DNA of 64,000 nt from Hyposmocoma kahamanoa. Lineage: Eukaryota; Arthropoda; Insecta; Lepidoptera; Cosmopterigidae. Both the position numbers and the translations under genes were made by a program. The notes under the pieces were generated by a model. That model worked only from the letters and a program-made list of their open reading frames with translations, did no database searches and was not told where the DNA came from. Location: assembly GCF_003589595.1 (NCBI RefSeq), contig NW_020653715.1, forward strand, positions 3,340,230-3,404,229. Direction: 5' to 3'. Below are positions 44,798-56,560 of this stretch, in pieces; position 1 is the first letter of the stretch; each line of letters begins with the position of its first letter.

Positions 44798-46434
44798 CAC
44801 TTCCGGACACTTGAATCGAGCCACATTACATTCCCGGGCCTAAAAACCCATTACACAAAATATATGCAATATAACAAAAAAGTTTTTATGCATTTTTAAT
44901 GCTGGCATATTTCATCGTCTTTCCCGTATGTATTCTTCCAAATTTGAATTTAAGATTTTAAAATAAAGAACAAAAGCCGAGCTTGGTCACTGATTTGAAA
45001 AAAATAATGGCTGTAGAAAGTTACTTTTGAAGCGATTTAATTTCGATTTTGTTTGAATTTTCGCTATTTTTGTTAACCAAAGTTTAGTTTAGTTTTTTTT
45101 TTCTTTAATTTGAATCGCTTTTGGCTATAAAATTATGGATACTTCACCTAAAGTAGCCGCGCAAGCTGTAGCACTTCTTCAATCTGGGCTAAGTCAGCGA
45201 GATGTGAGTTCACAACTTCTCATAAGTCGTTCCGCTGTCCAAAGAATGTACCATCGATACCTGGAGACTGGCGGCTTCGTTCGGCGAACAGGAGGACCTC
45301 GTTACCGGGTGACAACGGCGAGACAAGATCAATACATTGTCACTACCAGCTTACGCAATCGACGCCTTACCTCTGTTCAAATACAAGAACAGCTCAGGGA
45401 CTTTCACGGAGTGGCTGTAAGTGCTCGGACCGTTAGAAGGCGACTCAATGAACGTGGTTTAAAGCCCCATAAGCCAGCCAATGGACCCAAATTGACACGA
45501 GCACACCGAATAGCCCGTTTAGAGTTTGCGCGCGAACATCTAAATTGGACTCGACATCAATGGAGCCAGGTTCTCTTCACAGATGAGTCCAAGATAATAC
45601 TATACGGTAATGACGGAAGGAGTAAGGTGTACCGAAGAGAGAACGAGCGTTTCGCGCAATGTTGTATTGACGAAAGAGTGAGTTATGGTGGAGGATCATG
45701 GACTGTCTGGGGAGGAATCTCTATGGAAGGCAAAACTGAGCTAGAGGTAGTAACGGGACCACGACTGCCGCCCCTAGATGGCAATAGATACATTCGCCAA
45801 TGTTTAGAGAACCACGTGATGCCATATGCTGGATTTATTGGCCAAGATTTCGTTTTAATGCATGATAATGCAAGGGCCCATACTGCGGGAATCGTCAGGC
45901 AGTACTTAAATGACATTGGTATCACTGTTATGAGATGGCCAGCGCGAAGTCCTGATATGAATCCTATAGAGCATCTATGGGATGAGCTGAAGAGGCGTGT
46001 TCGAGCTCATCATCCTGCCCCGCAAACCACGGAGGAGCTCAAAAATGTAATTTTGGAAGAATGGGAGGATATTCCTCAACATGTCATAACGACATTGATT
46101 AATTCTATGCCAAACCGTATGAGAGCTGTCATTAATGCACGGGGAGGCAATACAAGTTACTAAATAAACATTTCTTTTCATTTAAAACATTTTTTTATTT
46201 AAAAATCGATTAGATTTTTTTCTTTGAAAAAAGCAAATATGGACTTGTTTCAACGTAACTCGACTTTTTTAATAAACTGTAGTTCAAATTTAGAACAGTG
46301 GCACTCTAAATGAATGTTGATTAAACCAGCTCCAAAACTGCATCAAAACATTTTCCTTCTACATAGATTTTTTACAAGTTACAGTACTCCAAACCAAAAA
46401 AATCAAGGTGGCTCGATTCAAGTGTCCGGAAGTG
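44798..46434 (+). mobile_element. Complete Tc1-like DNA transposon with perfect 27-bp TIRs
   Basis: A 1,637-bp element. The left end CACTTCCGGACACTTGAATC (and seven more bases) is exactly complementary to the last 27 bases of the right end. TA is present on both sides (44796-44797 and 46435-46436), the target duplication of the Tc1/mariner superfamily. It carries one intact transposase gene. Perfect TIRs plus an intact gene indicate a young, possibly active copy. Confidence 0.95.
45135..46163 (+). CDS. Tc1-family transposase, intact
   Basis: A single uninterrupted frame of 342 residues starting at ATG 45135, the usual length for Tc1 transposases. It catalyses cut-and-paste excision and insertion at TA. 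Residues about 5-110 form the paired-like helix-turn-helix DNA-binding region (GLSQRDVSSQL...SAVQRMYHRY, then SARTVRRRLNERGL). The catalytic triad is visible as FTDESK (first Asp), LMHDNARAHTA (second Asp) and ARSPDMNPIEHLWDELKRR with Glu 34 residues after it, i.e. DD34E. No stops or frameshifts. The flanking 5' and 3' untranslated parts are about 340 and 270 bp. Confidence 0.97.
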   Translation: MDTSPKVAAQAVALLQSGLSQRDVSSQLLISRSAVQRMYHRYLETGGFVRRTGGPRYRVTTARQDQYIVTTSLRNRRLTSVQIQEQLRDFHGVAVSARTVRRRLNERGLKPHKPANGPKLTRAHRIARLEFAREHLNWTRHQWSQVLFTDESKIILYGNDGRSKVYRRENERFAQCCIDERVSYGGGSWTVWGGISMEGKTELEVVTGPRLPPLDGNRYIRQCLENHVMPYAGFIGQDFVLMHDNARAHTAGIVRQYLNDIGITVMRWPARSPDMNPIEHLWDELKRRVRAHHPAPQTTEELKNVILEEWEDIPQHVITTLINSMPNRMRAVINARGGNTSY

Positions 46435-47199
46435 TATATCTACACGTGTTGTTAGAGTTCTTCGTTATTCCAGCCAGTATTTTCAAACCATGGATGACCC
46501 CAGTATTGTTCCGCTATATTCGGAACCAAGACACAATGCATATTAAAACGAACAAGACTTGACAATTACATTTTTAGAGTCTCATAAGATATTGTAACTT
46601 GTACAAAACTTTGTCAAGGAAGCTCAAAACAGCAAAGTCACTATAAAGGTGAATAACAAAGTTTATTTTAATCTTATTACTGAACAAATTCTATTATAAG
46701 TTGTAAGAAAGATCCTTTTGCCAGTTGTTTTCAATATATTGGATATTCATTTGGAGAAACAAAAAACAAAAAATATTTAAGTACGTACGTGTACATCATT
46801 CAGCCATACGACGCCCACTGCTGAGCATAGGTCTCCCCCAACGGGTCCTGCGCTGCCCACATCCATACTACACTACACATAATATACACGTAATTTGTTG
46901 TACGCTCAAAATATTTCTGTCTGTAATTTATCAAAACAAAAAATAATATGTAAAAAATAAAAGAATGTAACACTGGAAAACACTTATTCTTACGACCCAT
47001 TGAACATCGCGAAGATTTTTCCATCATTAGAAGTTTTAAATCTAAGACAAGCTATGGTATTGAAGAGATTCCGCGGATATTAATTAAAATAAATATATAT
47101 TTTTATATTAATATTCGCTCTTTGATTATTATTTTTAATATTAGATTATTTAGTTGAGCTATATACCATGCTACTTAACCCATCATTTACTGAAGGAAT
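46435..47199. other. Intergenic, with a short SINE/LINE-type fragment
   Basis: No gene. A fragment at about 46798-46870 reads CGCCCACTGCTGAGCATAGG then TCTCCCCCAACGGG, a phrase common in lepidopteran interspersed repeats. The rest is AT-rich and unrecognised. Confidence 0.5.
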
Positions 47200-47850
47200 T
47201 TTCTCTGAAGCTTTTAAGGAAGCGATCAAAAAACCAGTTTTTTTAAAGTTTTAAGAACTGATCCAAAAAATTACTTCGTCTAAATATTTGAAGCAGCTGT
47301 GACAAAAAGACTAACTTTTTGAAAAATTCAATGTTTTCGATAATAATCAATATAGCTTCCGTAAAAAACGTAGTACTAGGTATTCTGGCGGTGTACCGCA
47401 TACCAAAAAAAACACTAGATATACTAAATCTAAAAAAAACTATACCGACAGTCTGTTTCTGGATTTAAGTAAAGCTAACTATAGAGCATATTATGAAATT
47501 CTTATAGATAAAGTCTATAGTATGGAAATAAGAGGAATTAAATACACATAAGTGGTTCAAGTCGTATCTTTCGAATGGAGTTCAATATGTTGAAATAGAA
47601 AATACAAACCTCAAAAACCTCAATTAGATAAATCAGAATATTGGGATGCGTAATTTTTCTAAGTTATATTAACGATTTGCCCTAGGTAATAAATTATCAT
47701 TGCACTGTTTTTCTGACGTTATGTTTATCTTATTTCCGTGCACAAACGAAAACGAGATAAAGGAAATCTGGAGGCAACTCTGTCAAAAGTGCCTAATTAG
47801 CTAACAGAGAATCAATTATAATCAAATTTCAATAAAACTGAAATGGGTTG
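47200..47850 (+). pseudogene. Non-LTR retrotransposon reverse transcriptase relic
   Basis: Decayed plus-strand RT. The order is NNQYSFRKKRST (the usual NQFGFRxxRST), LFLDLSKA (the FLDLSKAFD motif), WFKSYLSNGVQYVEIEN, YINDLP, and FSDVMF in place of the catalytic F/YADD block, then SNFNKTEM. Many stops and frameshifts are present, so it is a relic of a jockey/CR1-like LINE. The matching C-terminal part appears at 49420-49700. Confidence 0.7.
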
Positions 47851-49419
47851 GTTGTAACCCTAACAACCGTGATCAGGATCACGGCAGTAAAACAGAAATC
47901 TTCCGGTCCACAAATTTATTTAATTTGAAGTAAAAGGTAAAGTAAAGAAAAAACCCTTATCGGGTTGTATTATGTTGAATTACACATAGACTATTATTCG
48001 CTTATTATGGTCGATACATGATTTACATTGATTGTTTTATGATTAAACTTAAAAGAAATAAAAAATTAGACAATTTGAGTCAGTACACGGTAAAAACAGA
48101 TTAGAAAAAGACAAAATTATTTTTGTGAAGACAAATTTATTATATCCAACAAAACGATCCTCTCCCTATAGACGGTAGAGAATAATTACTTGATAATAGT
48201 AAAAAAACGTCTCAAAAGAGTATTTTAGTTACAAGAAAGAAATATTTAATCCAAGAGCAAATTAATTTACTTCAGGTCACAAAGCCACTCTAGATTCAAC
48301 AAAATATTTATTTCTTATTATAAATGTCCTATTTTGATTTGAAAAAAAAAAAGAATGAAAAATTGAGAGGTACTTCATTATTTGACAGAATATTTATGTT
48401 TTCTAATACCAAAAAGGGTAAATTTACAGGGTTATGAACCCAACAGTATGTCTCACTGGCGTGAAATCACACCTTAAAGTAGCAGAAATAGGACGGAACC
48501 AATCTTCTCAAATACTTGAGGACCATTCAGTGCCGTATAAACGCTACAGCAGCGGCAGAAAGCACTAACAATTTCAAATATATGAGATGACTTTATACTA
48601 TTGAAGCATTGACTTACAATTATTGAAGTTAACAAAACGATAGCGCGTTTCAGAGTACAACTAATGCCATCTAGCAGTGGCGTGATGGAACTAATTGCAT
48701 GTTAAAGTTGTGCTTGTTACAAGTGTAGTTTGGTTCATGCTGTAACCAAATTTCTTAAAGAATACACTTTAGCTAACCTCCTGCTTTAAGAATATACTCT
48801 AGAATTTAGAATATTAATCTGAATAGAAAACTACTTCTTTTTTGTTTAAGAATATATTTTCTTAAAATACACCCAAGAATTTTTGGATTCATTTAAGATT
48901 ATTTAAATTTGATGTAAGAGGTAAAAATTTCTTGATGTAAGTAATGTCCAATTAATTGATTAGAAATGAAATAAAATCTTGAAGTGAACGTATTTGTCTC
49001 AAAGTTAGAATAAAGTTAAGAGTAAAATTGTGTAAAAAAAAAAGATAAGCAGTATTTTTGTAATGACATTATTTTATTACTTTTAATAAATATTTTTTCA
49101 GAATTAGCAAATATTTTGAGAAATTGCTCTTTCTTGTTAGTAGAAATCCTTTTTTTCTGTGTAGTATCCGCTATCGCGGTCAAGCAGGGAGTGACCGTCG
49201 AAAGAAATGAAATCAGAATGCGAAGGAAAATGGAACAATTCAAAATTTAAAATTTAAATATGAGTAGAAGAAGAAAAACGATACGATACGAATAGAGAGA
49301 GGCGATACAAAAAGGTGGGATGACGGTGTAAGGAGGTCACACCGTCACAAAACTACAATTTAGACCACATCAAAAGTCACCACTGCCCGTTAAATATACT
49401 TACAATAAATACATAATAA
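47851..49419. other. Probable insertion between two LINE pieces
   Basis: No coding match was recognised. The right end (about 49160-49348) is the repeat shared with 26740-26936, with the hairpin at 49322-49346. The flanks are RT and C-terminal parts of what may be one LINE, so an unclassified element of about 1.4 kb may be inserted here. Confidence 0.45.
49160..49348 (+). repeat. Repeat end with hairpin, second copy
   Basis: Similar to 26740-26936, ending in GACGGTGT (49322-49329) and ACACCGTC (49339-49346) with a 9-base loop. Conserved ends in two loci imply an element terminus. Confidence 0.65.
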
Positions 49420-49700
49420 AAACAAAATACTCAACAACACTGCTGGAAATTGAAATCGATTCACACTTAAACTGGAAAACTCTCCTCCGAAAATTGGCAA
49501 AAAGTTATAATCATTTATTTATGCTCTATATAATTTAAAACATATAACTGATTTAAAAGGTGCTCTCACAGCCTACTACGCTTTGCCCATCCTCGGTTTT
49601 CTTACGGAATTATCCTTCAAGTTCAACTTTCAAAGAAATATTCACCATCCAGAAAAAATGTGGGTATATGAATTTTGCCCTACACAGACATGCTCGATTC
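49420..49700 (+). pseudogene. Non-LTR retrotransposon RT C-terminal relic
   Basis: The plus-strand reading shows LEIEIDSHLNWK (as in LGVxIDxxLNWK) and, after frameshifts, NLKHITDLKGALTAYYAL, the usual RT thumb/C-terminal segment of CR1/jockey-like LINEs. It is degenerate. Confidence 0.55.
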
Positions 49701-51630
49701 GTGCAGACCACATTTCATAAAAAATGAACTTTTAACGCTGACGTTCATATATATATTTGGAAGTTGCAAAATTGTAAGAAGACACGAAAGTTGAATTATC
49801 AAATATTAATATTCCAATAATCTCAGTATAGAGTATTGAAAAACCGACCTCAAAAGTACGTGGAATTACATATAATTCCCAAGTTTTATTGAAATCGGTT
49901 ACCGGAAAGTGCGCGAACCCGGTTTCATCCCCTATACGGGACTTAACAAAGGAGATAATAAAAATCGGTTCTCACAACTCAAAGTATATTGAGAGAGAAA
50001 AACGTCTTGAATTTCTCCTAATAGCAAAATCAACCATTAAAATAATTGCTAAAATAAAACATTTCAAAAACAAAACACATAAATAAGGAGATAAATATCT
50101 CATCTCAATATCCATTCCGGGTAAATCCAAATTCTGAAAAGTAAAACTAAACTCCCCCTTACGTGAACGTCAGCATAAAAAAATAAATTATCCAAAAACA
50201 CCGAGAACAGTAACACAAGTTATGCAATTCCTTTTAAAGCTCACAAAACAAATTTCGAAACCCTAAAACATCTGCTAACAATTTTCCAAATATGCACAAA
50301 ACGAGCGACAATCAAATAAACGACCCACAGTCTGAACGGAGATAATAAACCAAAACTGACTAAAGTGTTATAAAACATTTGTTATTAATAACCCAAAAAT
50401 AACATTTACCGTCTGCCACGCAGTCACCATAAACAGAAATACCAAAACTGGAATCTAACCTATATACTAACCTAAACTGAACTAAAAAACTAAGCTCCTT
50501 TCCACAGGTCAAACATAAAAATAAACTAATGAAGTACCTAATGGACACCGCCACAAAATTTTAATAATTCACAAGTAGGTCAAGAAATGGTTCACTCAAA
50601 GCAATTATTTATCAAATAAATGTATTAGTCATTTACTCAATTATATTTAACGCGTAGCTTTTGTAGAAAATGCAAGCCTACTACCTAAATTCTTAATTTA
50701 TTAAAAACATTTCTTGAAATGTCTTCTTGAACTTCATCTTTATTTTGCAAAAATCGTTCGACTTCGAACTCGAACTTCTTATAATCTGTGCTATTTAGAT
50801 ATTTTTATAGAAACAAAAAATAATTTAAAATTGAAATTTGGAGCTTTTGACATGTTTTTAGGTTACGTGAAGACATTAGAGACGAAATGTCATTTAATTT
50901 GTTTGAAAACTATTCTGCCATATCATTTCTGTGACAACTGCGCTCCGATTGGCTAGCCCGAGTTCGAAACAATTGACGGGTGTCAATGGATGTCGTCAAT
51001 TGTTTCACTTCAAATCGACCGACATAAGTTAACTTGAGCTTTGCTATAATGGACGAAAATTGCAAAATTACATATTTAATTTCCGATTAATTGTGATCCC
51101 GTTTGTTTTGTAATTAGATGTTTTGCTGTTTTTCCTGCATCACCGAAAAGAACAGCACGGCATTGTAGAGATATTGTTTTTATTACAACAAATACATGAT
51201 ATTTTTTGAAATATACGGAGATGTACACACAGGTCAGTAGTTGGCCTATCTATATTTCAGTGCAAACGAGAGTTGATATTTATAAGAGCTGTATCGATAA
51301 CGGGAATATATGGCCCTTAATTCGTCTCTATTTCTGGTCATATACTCGATGCGTGAAGATAAAAAACAAAATAGGTTCTTAATTCAAAATAAAAAATAAA
51401 CACTAATAATTTAGGAAATATGTCTTGAGATATCAATGTTTACACAATTTTTTTCACTGCATGCGGGTAGATTGTTGGTTATAGTTTGGAAGCAAACAGG
51501 GTTTGTCAGTGATTAAATTATTGTGCCAACATTTGCAGTTTCATTTTTCTTAATAGTCTGTATATTTAAACACTAGTTTGGTCCCGTACAAGACGTATTA
51601 TACTTAAACTGTGATTTTGTCGGTTTACGG
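49701..51630. other. Intergenic, nothing recognised
   Basis: AT-rich. Short ORFs at 49889-50086 and 50714-50956 have no recognisable domain. The last ~500 bp precede the basic-protein relic and may hold its former promoter, but no clear core promoter motif was found. Confidence 0.4.
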
Positions 51631-52320
51631 ATGTTCATACAATGTCTGATCAAAACAAATCTAGCCGGAGCAAAAGATATGGTGAAAAAAGAAAGTAAGT
51701 ATACACTGACTATCAAAAAACGAAAATTTTCGTATCAACGTTTTGAAAAAAGAAAGAAAGAAAATATGTTTAGAAAGGACCAAGAAGCCGTTAGGACATA
51801 CGAAAGAGAAAAGAAATGAAGACAAAGAGAGCAAAAACGATGTCGGGCTAATGCCTTGACTTCGGTTTTGACAAACACGTCAGTTGATTCGCCTTCCGAA
51901 CCACCGTACAAATACCCACAAACAGCGTCAAAGGCTATAAGAAAAGCTATACAGGCTTTGCCATCTTCCCCTTCAAAACGTGATTACGTAATAAAATGTC
52001 GTCGATTTGAAATAAAGTTGGCTGAAGAGAAGGAACAGGTTAGTAGTTTCATGTTGTGGATATCTCAGACTATGATGAGCGGATGATAAGATAATTTTGT
52101 TTGCGTCCTGATATAGTTTCTACTTGCCCAGGGATGAAAGACTCGATGGCATCTTGGAAAACTGGAGAGAAGGTAAAACTGCAACAATATTACTATTTAA
52201 CGATATTTTTACGCGAATCTTTCTAGATTTTCAAGCAAGACAATCCTACCGCCAAAAGCGGCTTTACTAAGTTTTGTGAACTACGTCCAGAGAATGTACT
52301 GATTTTGAAAGATACCTACT
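51631..52320 (+). pseudogene. Basic insect protein family of unknown function, broken N-terminal part
   Basis: A highly basic, Lys/Arg-rich coiled segment (51631-51819) continues in the same frame past one TGA (51817-51819) into ANALTSVLTNTSV and the block SKAIRKAIQALPSSPSKR. A good donor follows at 52038 (CAG|GTTAGT). Exon-like matches continue as PGMKDSMASWKTGEK (about 52126-52175) and AKSGFTKFCELRPENVLILK (about 52245-52315). I recall similar proteins, with an LRPKNVLL-type block, as uncharacterised repetitive families in arthropods and cnidarians, but cannot name a domain. The match ends where LINE sequence begins (about 52320). Confidence 0.45.
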
Positions 52321-52690
52321 CCGATTGGAACTTGTTTCGTCATATTTCAACGGTAGAATTCAGAAAGTAGACATAAATGGAGTGACTTCTTTGGGTACTC
52401 CGGTAAAAATGGGTGATCCGCAGGGCTCAATATTTGAACCTTTCTTATTTGTCATTTATATTAATGATCTACCGCTCTTTGTTAAGGACCTTTGCGAAAT
52501 AAGTTTGCTGACGACACATCCTTGATTTTTAAAACAGACAGACATGACGTTAACTATGACAATATTAATGATACCCTTTCAAAGATACTTTATTGGTTTA
52601 ATATTAACAATTTATATTTATATTGTAACAGTTATAGAGTAAAAGTACTCTATAACTATTTACATCAGGACCGCATTCAATGGTAATCAG
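52321..52690 (+). pseudogene. Jockey-like LINE reverse transcriptase fragment
   Basis: SSYFNGRIQKVDING, then GDPQGSIFEPFLFVIYINDLP (the VPQGS-x-LGP-x-LF-x-IYINDLP block in shorter form), a frameshift near 52490, then FADDTSLIF, the catalytic box. Truncated on both sides. Confidence 0.8.
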
Positions 52691-53083
52691 AATATGTAAT
52701 CATATGCTAATCATGGGCATCTCTGACATCACGCAAAAATAAGTAGCCGCGTCATATACGTATTTTAATAGGACAAACAAAGAAATTATGTCAGAAAGTA
52801 ATAATATAACTCGCACAACAATTAAATTTGGTAATATGAAGTCATTGTGATATTTTTGCTTTTTCAGCTTTGGTTACAATTTGACTTTTAGATTATGGAT
52901 AAACAATAGATGTAAATCAATTCATGGCCGTACATAGGTCAAAAACGGCATAACAATGTTTAGATGTTACATAATTGCTACTAGTCGGGCATAAGGACTC
53001 CCGAAAAGGTATATAAGTGTTGTTTTCTTCAACTTTTGTAAATATTTACAATAGGCAATTAATGATACGCAAGAAACCTTTAC

Positions 53084-53361
53084 TCGGAGTAGAGCTCCTT
53101 GTGAAAGAGTTAGGAATCCGCTACTAGGATACTGCTATTTTCAAACTACCGTCAAACAGCAATGAGAGTTGCGTTCTAATTTTGAAGGGTAAAGTTGCTG
53201 TTGAAATTTCAGACACATGGAACTTGTCAGCTAATGTCTGAGGGTGACGGGCGTAGTGGTTCATTTAAAGCTCTGAGTGGCAGTGCAACTGCTATGGACA
53301 GGCGTGTCGTTTATCAGCAGACGCATGACTTGTTCGTCCCGTCAATTGGTATCATAAAAAA
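53084..53361 (+). repeat. Interspersed repeat family 2 copy
   Basis: A near-complete copy from GAGTAGAGCTCCTTGTGAAA to GGTATCATAAAAA. Confidence 0.75.
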
Positions 53362-54149
53362 CCATGTATAAGCTAACAACTCGTCGAGACCAGATTAATG
53401 AGCCCAAACGTGTTTTTTGTACTGTAAGTAGTTGATAAGTTGTGTAGTGTGCAGACTGTTCAAGATAATATTACCTTTAAATAAAATGCTTTAAGATTAG
53501 CCGTTTGGGAGATACGATGCCACAGATAGATTTACAGACGAAGGCTTCAATTTTATGTCTCCCCTCTTCTTGCGTCGAGGGTTAAAAACAATCGAACCAT
53601 TTTGGACACAGGTGTCAGAGTACCTCAAGGGTTCTTGCATGCTTCTTACTGAGCCCGATTTTTATGTTAAATGAGTATTATATCTGTCACATGATTAATA
53701 AGCTCTGCGTTTAGAAGGAATTACGACGCCATTTAGAAGGAAAACAACACTACATTTGTCGTGTTAGAAGTGCTAGAAAGTGGGATTAGGAAGGTATGAA
53801 ATCAAAAGGATGGAGAATGACAAAGTAGAACAATACGTTTATATCAAAAGAACCTGAAAGAGTTATGTAGGTGAGTGTGAGAGTGGCGTGGTGTATAGGT
53901 GGAGAAGGAGATAGATATAAAGATATAGATAGATCGATCTGCAGATCAGATAAACTCGAAGGTCGGTATGAATGACGGTCATCATGTCAAAATATTAAAT
54001 AATAATATAATTTCCCCGTTTTTAATTTCCTATTAATATCCAAAAACCCACATCAAAGTTCCACAACAATAACTACGCCGACAATGATATCCTGAAGTCT
54101 GAAGAAGGAAGATAAGATTTATTTGGAAGTATTACACTTGCGTGCAGTA
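53362..54149. other. Intergenic with a faint RT remnant
   Basis: A short phrase near 53608-53640 reads DTGVRVPQG, reminiscent of the RT GVPQGS motif. Nothing else was recognised. Confidence 0.35.
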
Positions 54150-54870
54150 AATACATTAAAAAAAATATATTTAAAAAACGTTTTTATTCACAGACATGGG
54201 ACATCATTTTGTTGATAAGAGTGACATCTCAAGTTGAATGAGTTAAAACATTTCCATCCTCTTAAGGTAAAAACATAAAATAAAAACCTTTATGTATATA
54301 CTGTATGTATGAGATTATAGTATCAAATAATATAAATTATTTGCTTCAACACTCCTCCTTTAATCTCATACATACACATACTTACCCATTCCTGACATAA
54401 CTGATTCCCATACAAAATGATACCGAATATCAACGTGTTTTATACGTTGGTGATGTACTGGTTTGGTGGCTATAGCAATAGCAGACTGGTTATCTGAGAC
54501 CTGGTTATTATAGGCCGTTCCTCATCCGATCCCAGAATTTCAGTAAGGACCCGTTTTAAGAAAACTGCTTCCTTTGCAGCTTCTGACAATGAAACGTACT
54601 CGGCTTCTGCTCTGCTTAGAGCGACTGTACGTTTTTTTGTGTTCTGCCACGAAACAGCTCCTCCTTGAATAAAGAATAGTAATCCTGAATAGGAACACCG
54701 ATCACTATCGCCTGCGAAGTCAGAGTCAACGTAACCCATAACGATTTTTTCACGCTTGCTTTTTCCATACTCTTAGTACCTTTAAGGTATCGCAGTACCC
54801 TTTGAGCGGCAACCCAGTGGTGTTCACCATAGCATTCATTGTATTGTCTTAAAAAGGGTCTTGTACACAC
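54150..54870 (-). pseudogene. Copia LTR retrotransposon, RNase H end and 3' LTR
   Basis: On the minus strand: RQYNECYGEHHWVAAQRVLRY, then YVDSDFAGDSDRCSYSG, SRAEAEYVSLSEAAKEA and DNQSAIAIA...RIKHVDIRYHF, the Copia RNase H domain and C-terminus, in shifted frames. A purine tract (AAAGGAGGAG) follows, and then TGTTGAAGC from 54351 downward marks the start of the LTR. Frameshifts make it inactive. Confidence 0.8.
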
Positions 54871-55500
54871 TGCGATTAGCCACCGTACACTACTTGGGCG
54901 TGACCGTGAATGAGAGGCTGACCTTTGCAGCTCACATTGAAGTAACGTGTGTCAGGGTCTGCAAGCTGATAAACACCATGAAGCTTCTTAGAGAAGCTGC
55001 AGATTTACGCCTGCTAACAGCAGTTTATCTTGCACTCTGTCAATCCATCTTAAGCTATTGCATCTTGGTGTGGGGAGGCTCTGCATCCTGGTATAGGTTC
55101 AACCTGGAGAGAGCCCAAAGAAGCGTAGTAAAGGTGATGTTGTGCAAGCCCTATTACCCCACAATATCGTTATTTGAAGACATGAAGGTGCTAGGTGTGC
55201 GGAAGCGGTATATTCCAAAAGCTGCATTTAATATGCTTGCGAAAGTTCTTACTTCTCCGGAATATCATTCTTTACTTAGGAATCGCGTATTTAAGGTGAA
55301 AACGCGACCGGTAGCAACAATATTATGCCCAACGCTTTGGGACTTTTGCATTTCCTTTCATTAACAACAGAATTGCAAAAATATGTGACATGAAAGAGAG
55401 CTCCATTCACAAAGCAAAGAGGATTAGTAGGTCACATATCCAGTCTTGGAACTATGAACTTACAGAAAGCTTTATAAGAGTCGTTAGGTGAGTGGGTTGG
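54871..55500 (+). pseudogene. LINE RT C-terminal fragment inserted in Copia
   Basis: A 167-codon open frame (54861-55364) reads HYLGVTVNERLTFAAHI, then LLTAVYLALCQSILSYCILVWGG in shorter form, then KVLGVRKRYI. This is the RT thumb and C-terminal region of a jockey/CR1-like LINE. It lies between two Copia pieces of opposite orientation, so it is a nested insertion. Confidence 0.7.
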
Positions 55501-55707
55501 TTGTGGTAGTAGTTGTTGTCATTGATTGTTTTGACAGGAGTTGTCAAGTTGTAGTGAATGCCTGTTGGGGTGGCTATTGGTTTGAGTTTCCAGTTTAGAA
55601 CAAGATTACATTTTCATTCACGTGAAGCACCTTAGTAGTTGGTAATTATTATTATTAAATATAAATATTTCTTTCGATATTGTATGACTTTAATAGTTTT
55701 TGGTAGG

Positions 55708-55850
55708 TCAATGCAGTTTATTTATATAATTTGTATGATGCAGTTTAGTACCATCAGCATTTTGCTCAATATGAATTCCAAGCATAAGTTCTGCTTTGCC
55801 CAAGTCTTTAATTTCAAAATTGGACATTAATTCTTTCTTATGCCGCACCC
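55708..55850 (-). pseudogene. Copia reverse transcriptase fragment
   Basis: The minus-strand reading NFEIKDLGKAELMLGIHIEQ is the Copia RT segment (KxFExKDLGxxxxxLGIxI). It lies upstream of the RNase H part at 54.15-54.87 kb, from which it is separated by the LINE insertion. Confidence 0.75.
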
Positions 55851-56560
55851 TAGAGATGTGCAGCCAGTGGGATGAGCAGCGCCGTACTTTGACTCTTTTC
55901 CAGGATCTTTCGCTGGCGGGTTTGGTTGCCGCAATGCTCGGTAGCGAGGAGTCCTGGGAGGCGGTAGCCTCCTTTTGCGGAGAGGTTATGTCGCAAAAGG
56001 AGGCTGCGGAGCGGGTGCGCGAGGACGCGGCGGACGCGCACCCGCTTCGGCGCAGACATACGGGGAGAAGGCGAAGGCTGTTCGCTGCTCGCCTGATCCC
56101 CTGCATTGAACGAACTCACTCGTCTGAGTAGCGAGTCGGAGGACAACCGATCCGCCCTTCCTTTGGCGCGGGAGCCCTTTTTTTTTACGGGAGGAAATCT
56201 TTCTAGATACCCCTGAGCCCAGGAAGACTCAGGGGTTATGTGGGGACTCTCCCTCCAGACTGGAGGGCCTACCCCACTAAAACCCCCCCCGGGTTTACCT
56301 CACGCTGGTTGAGTCGGCGCCGTGGGGTCAGTGCACATTCAACACGACGCTACTCAGCCGCCCTAGCTTACACCAGGGCTCCCGCGCTAACGGAGGGTCA
56401 GGTCAGTTGTCCTCCCGCCACTCAGACGAGTGAGTTCGTTCAATGCAGGCTCCGGAGTCCCTGTCCAGAGCCCGCTGGCCTCACTAGGGTGTGCTGCGCG
56501 GTATCATCCGCAGCGCCGCACTCGTCGCACGAAGGGGACGGTTCCCTCCTCGCAATTGGT
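55845..56560 (+). pseudogene. R1-type LINE 3' end
   Basis: The plus-strand frame 55796-56131 contains CSQWDEQRRTL, LSLAGLVAAMLGSEESWEAV, SFCGEVMSQKE and a final Arg-rich tail, the C-terminus of R1-clade LINE ORF2 proteins of Lepidoptera. A GC-rich 3' untranslated region follows to about 56560. It is markedly GC-richer than its neighbours, which is typical of these elements. Confidence 0.75.
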
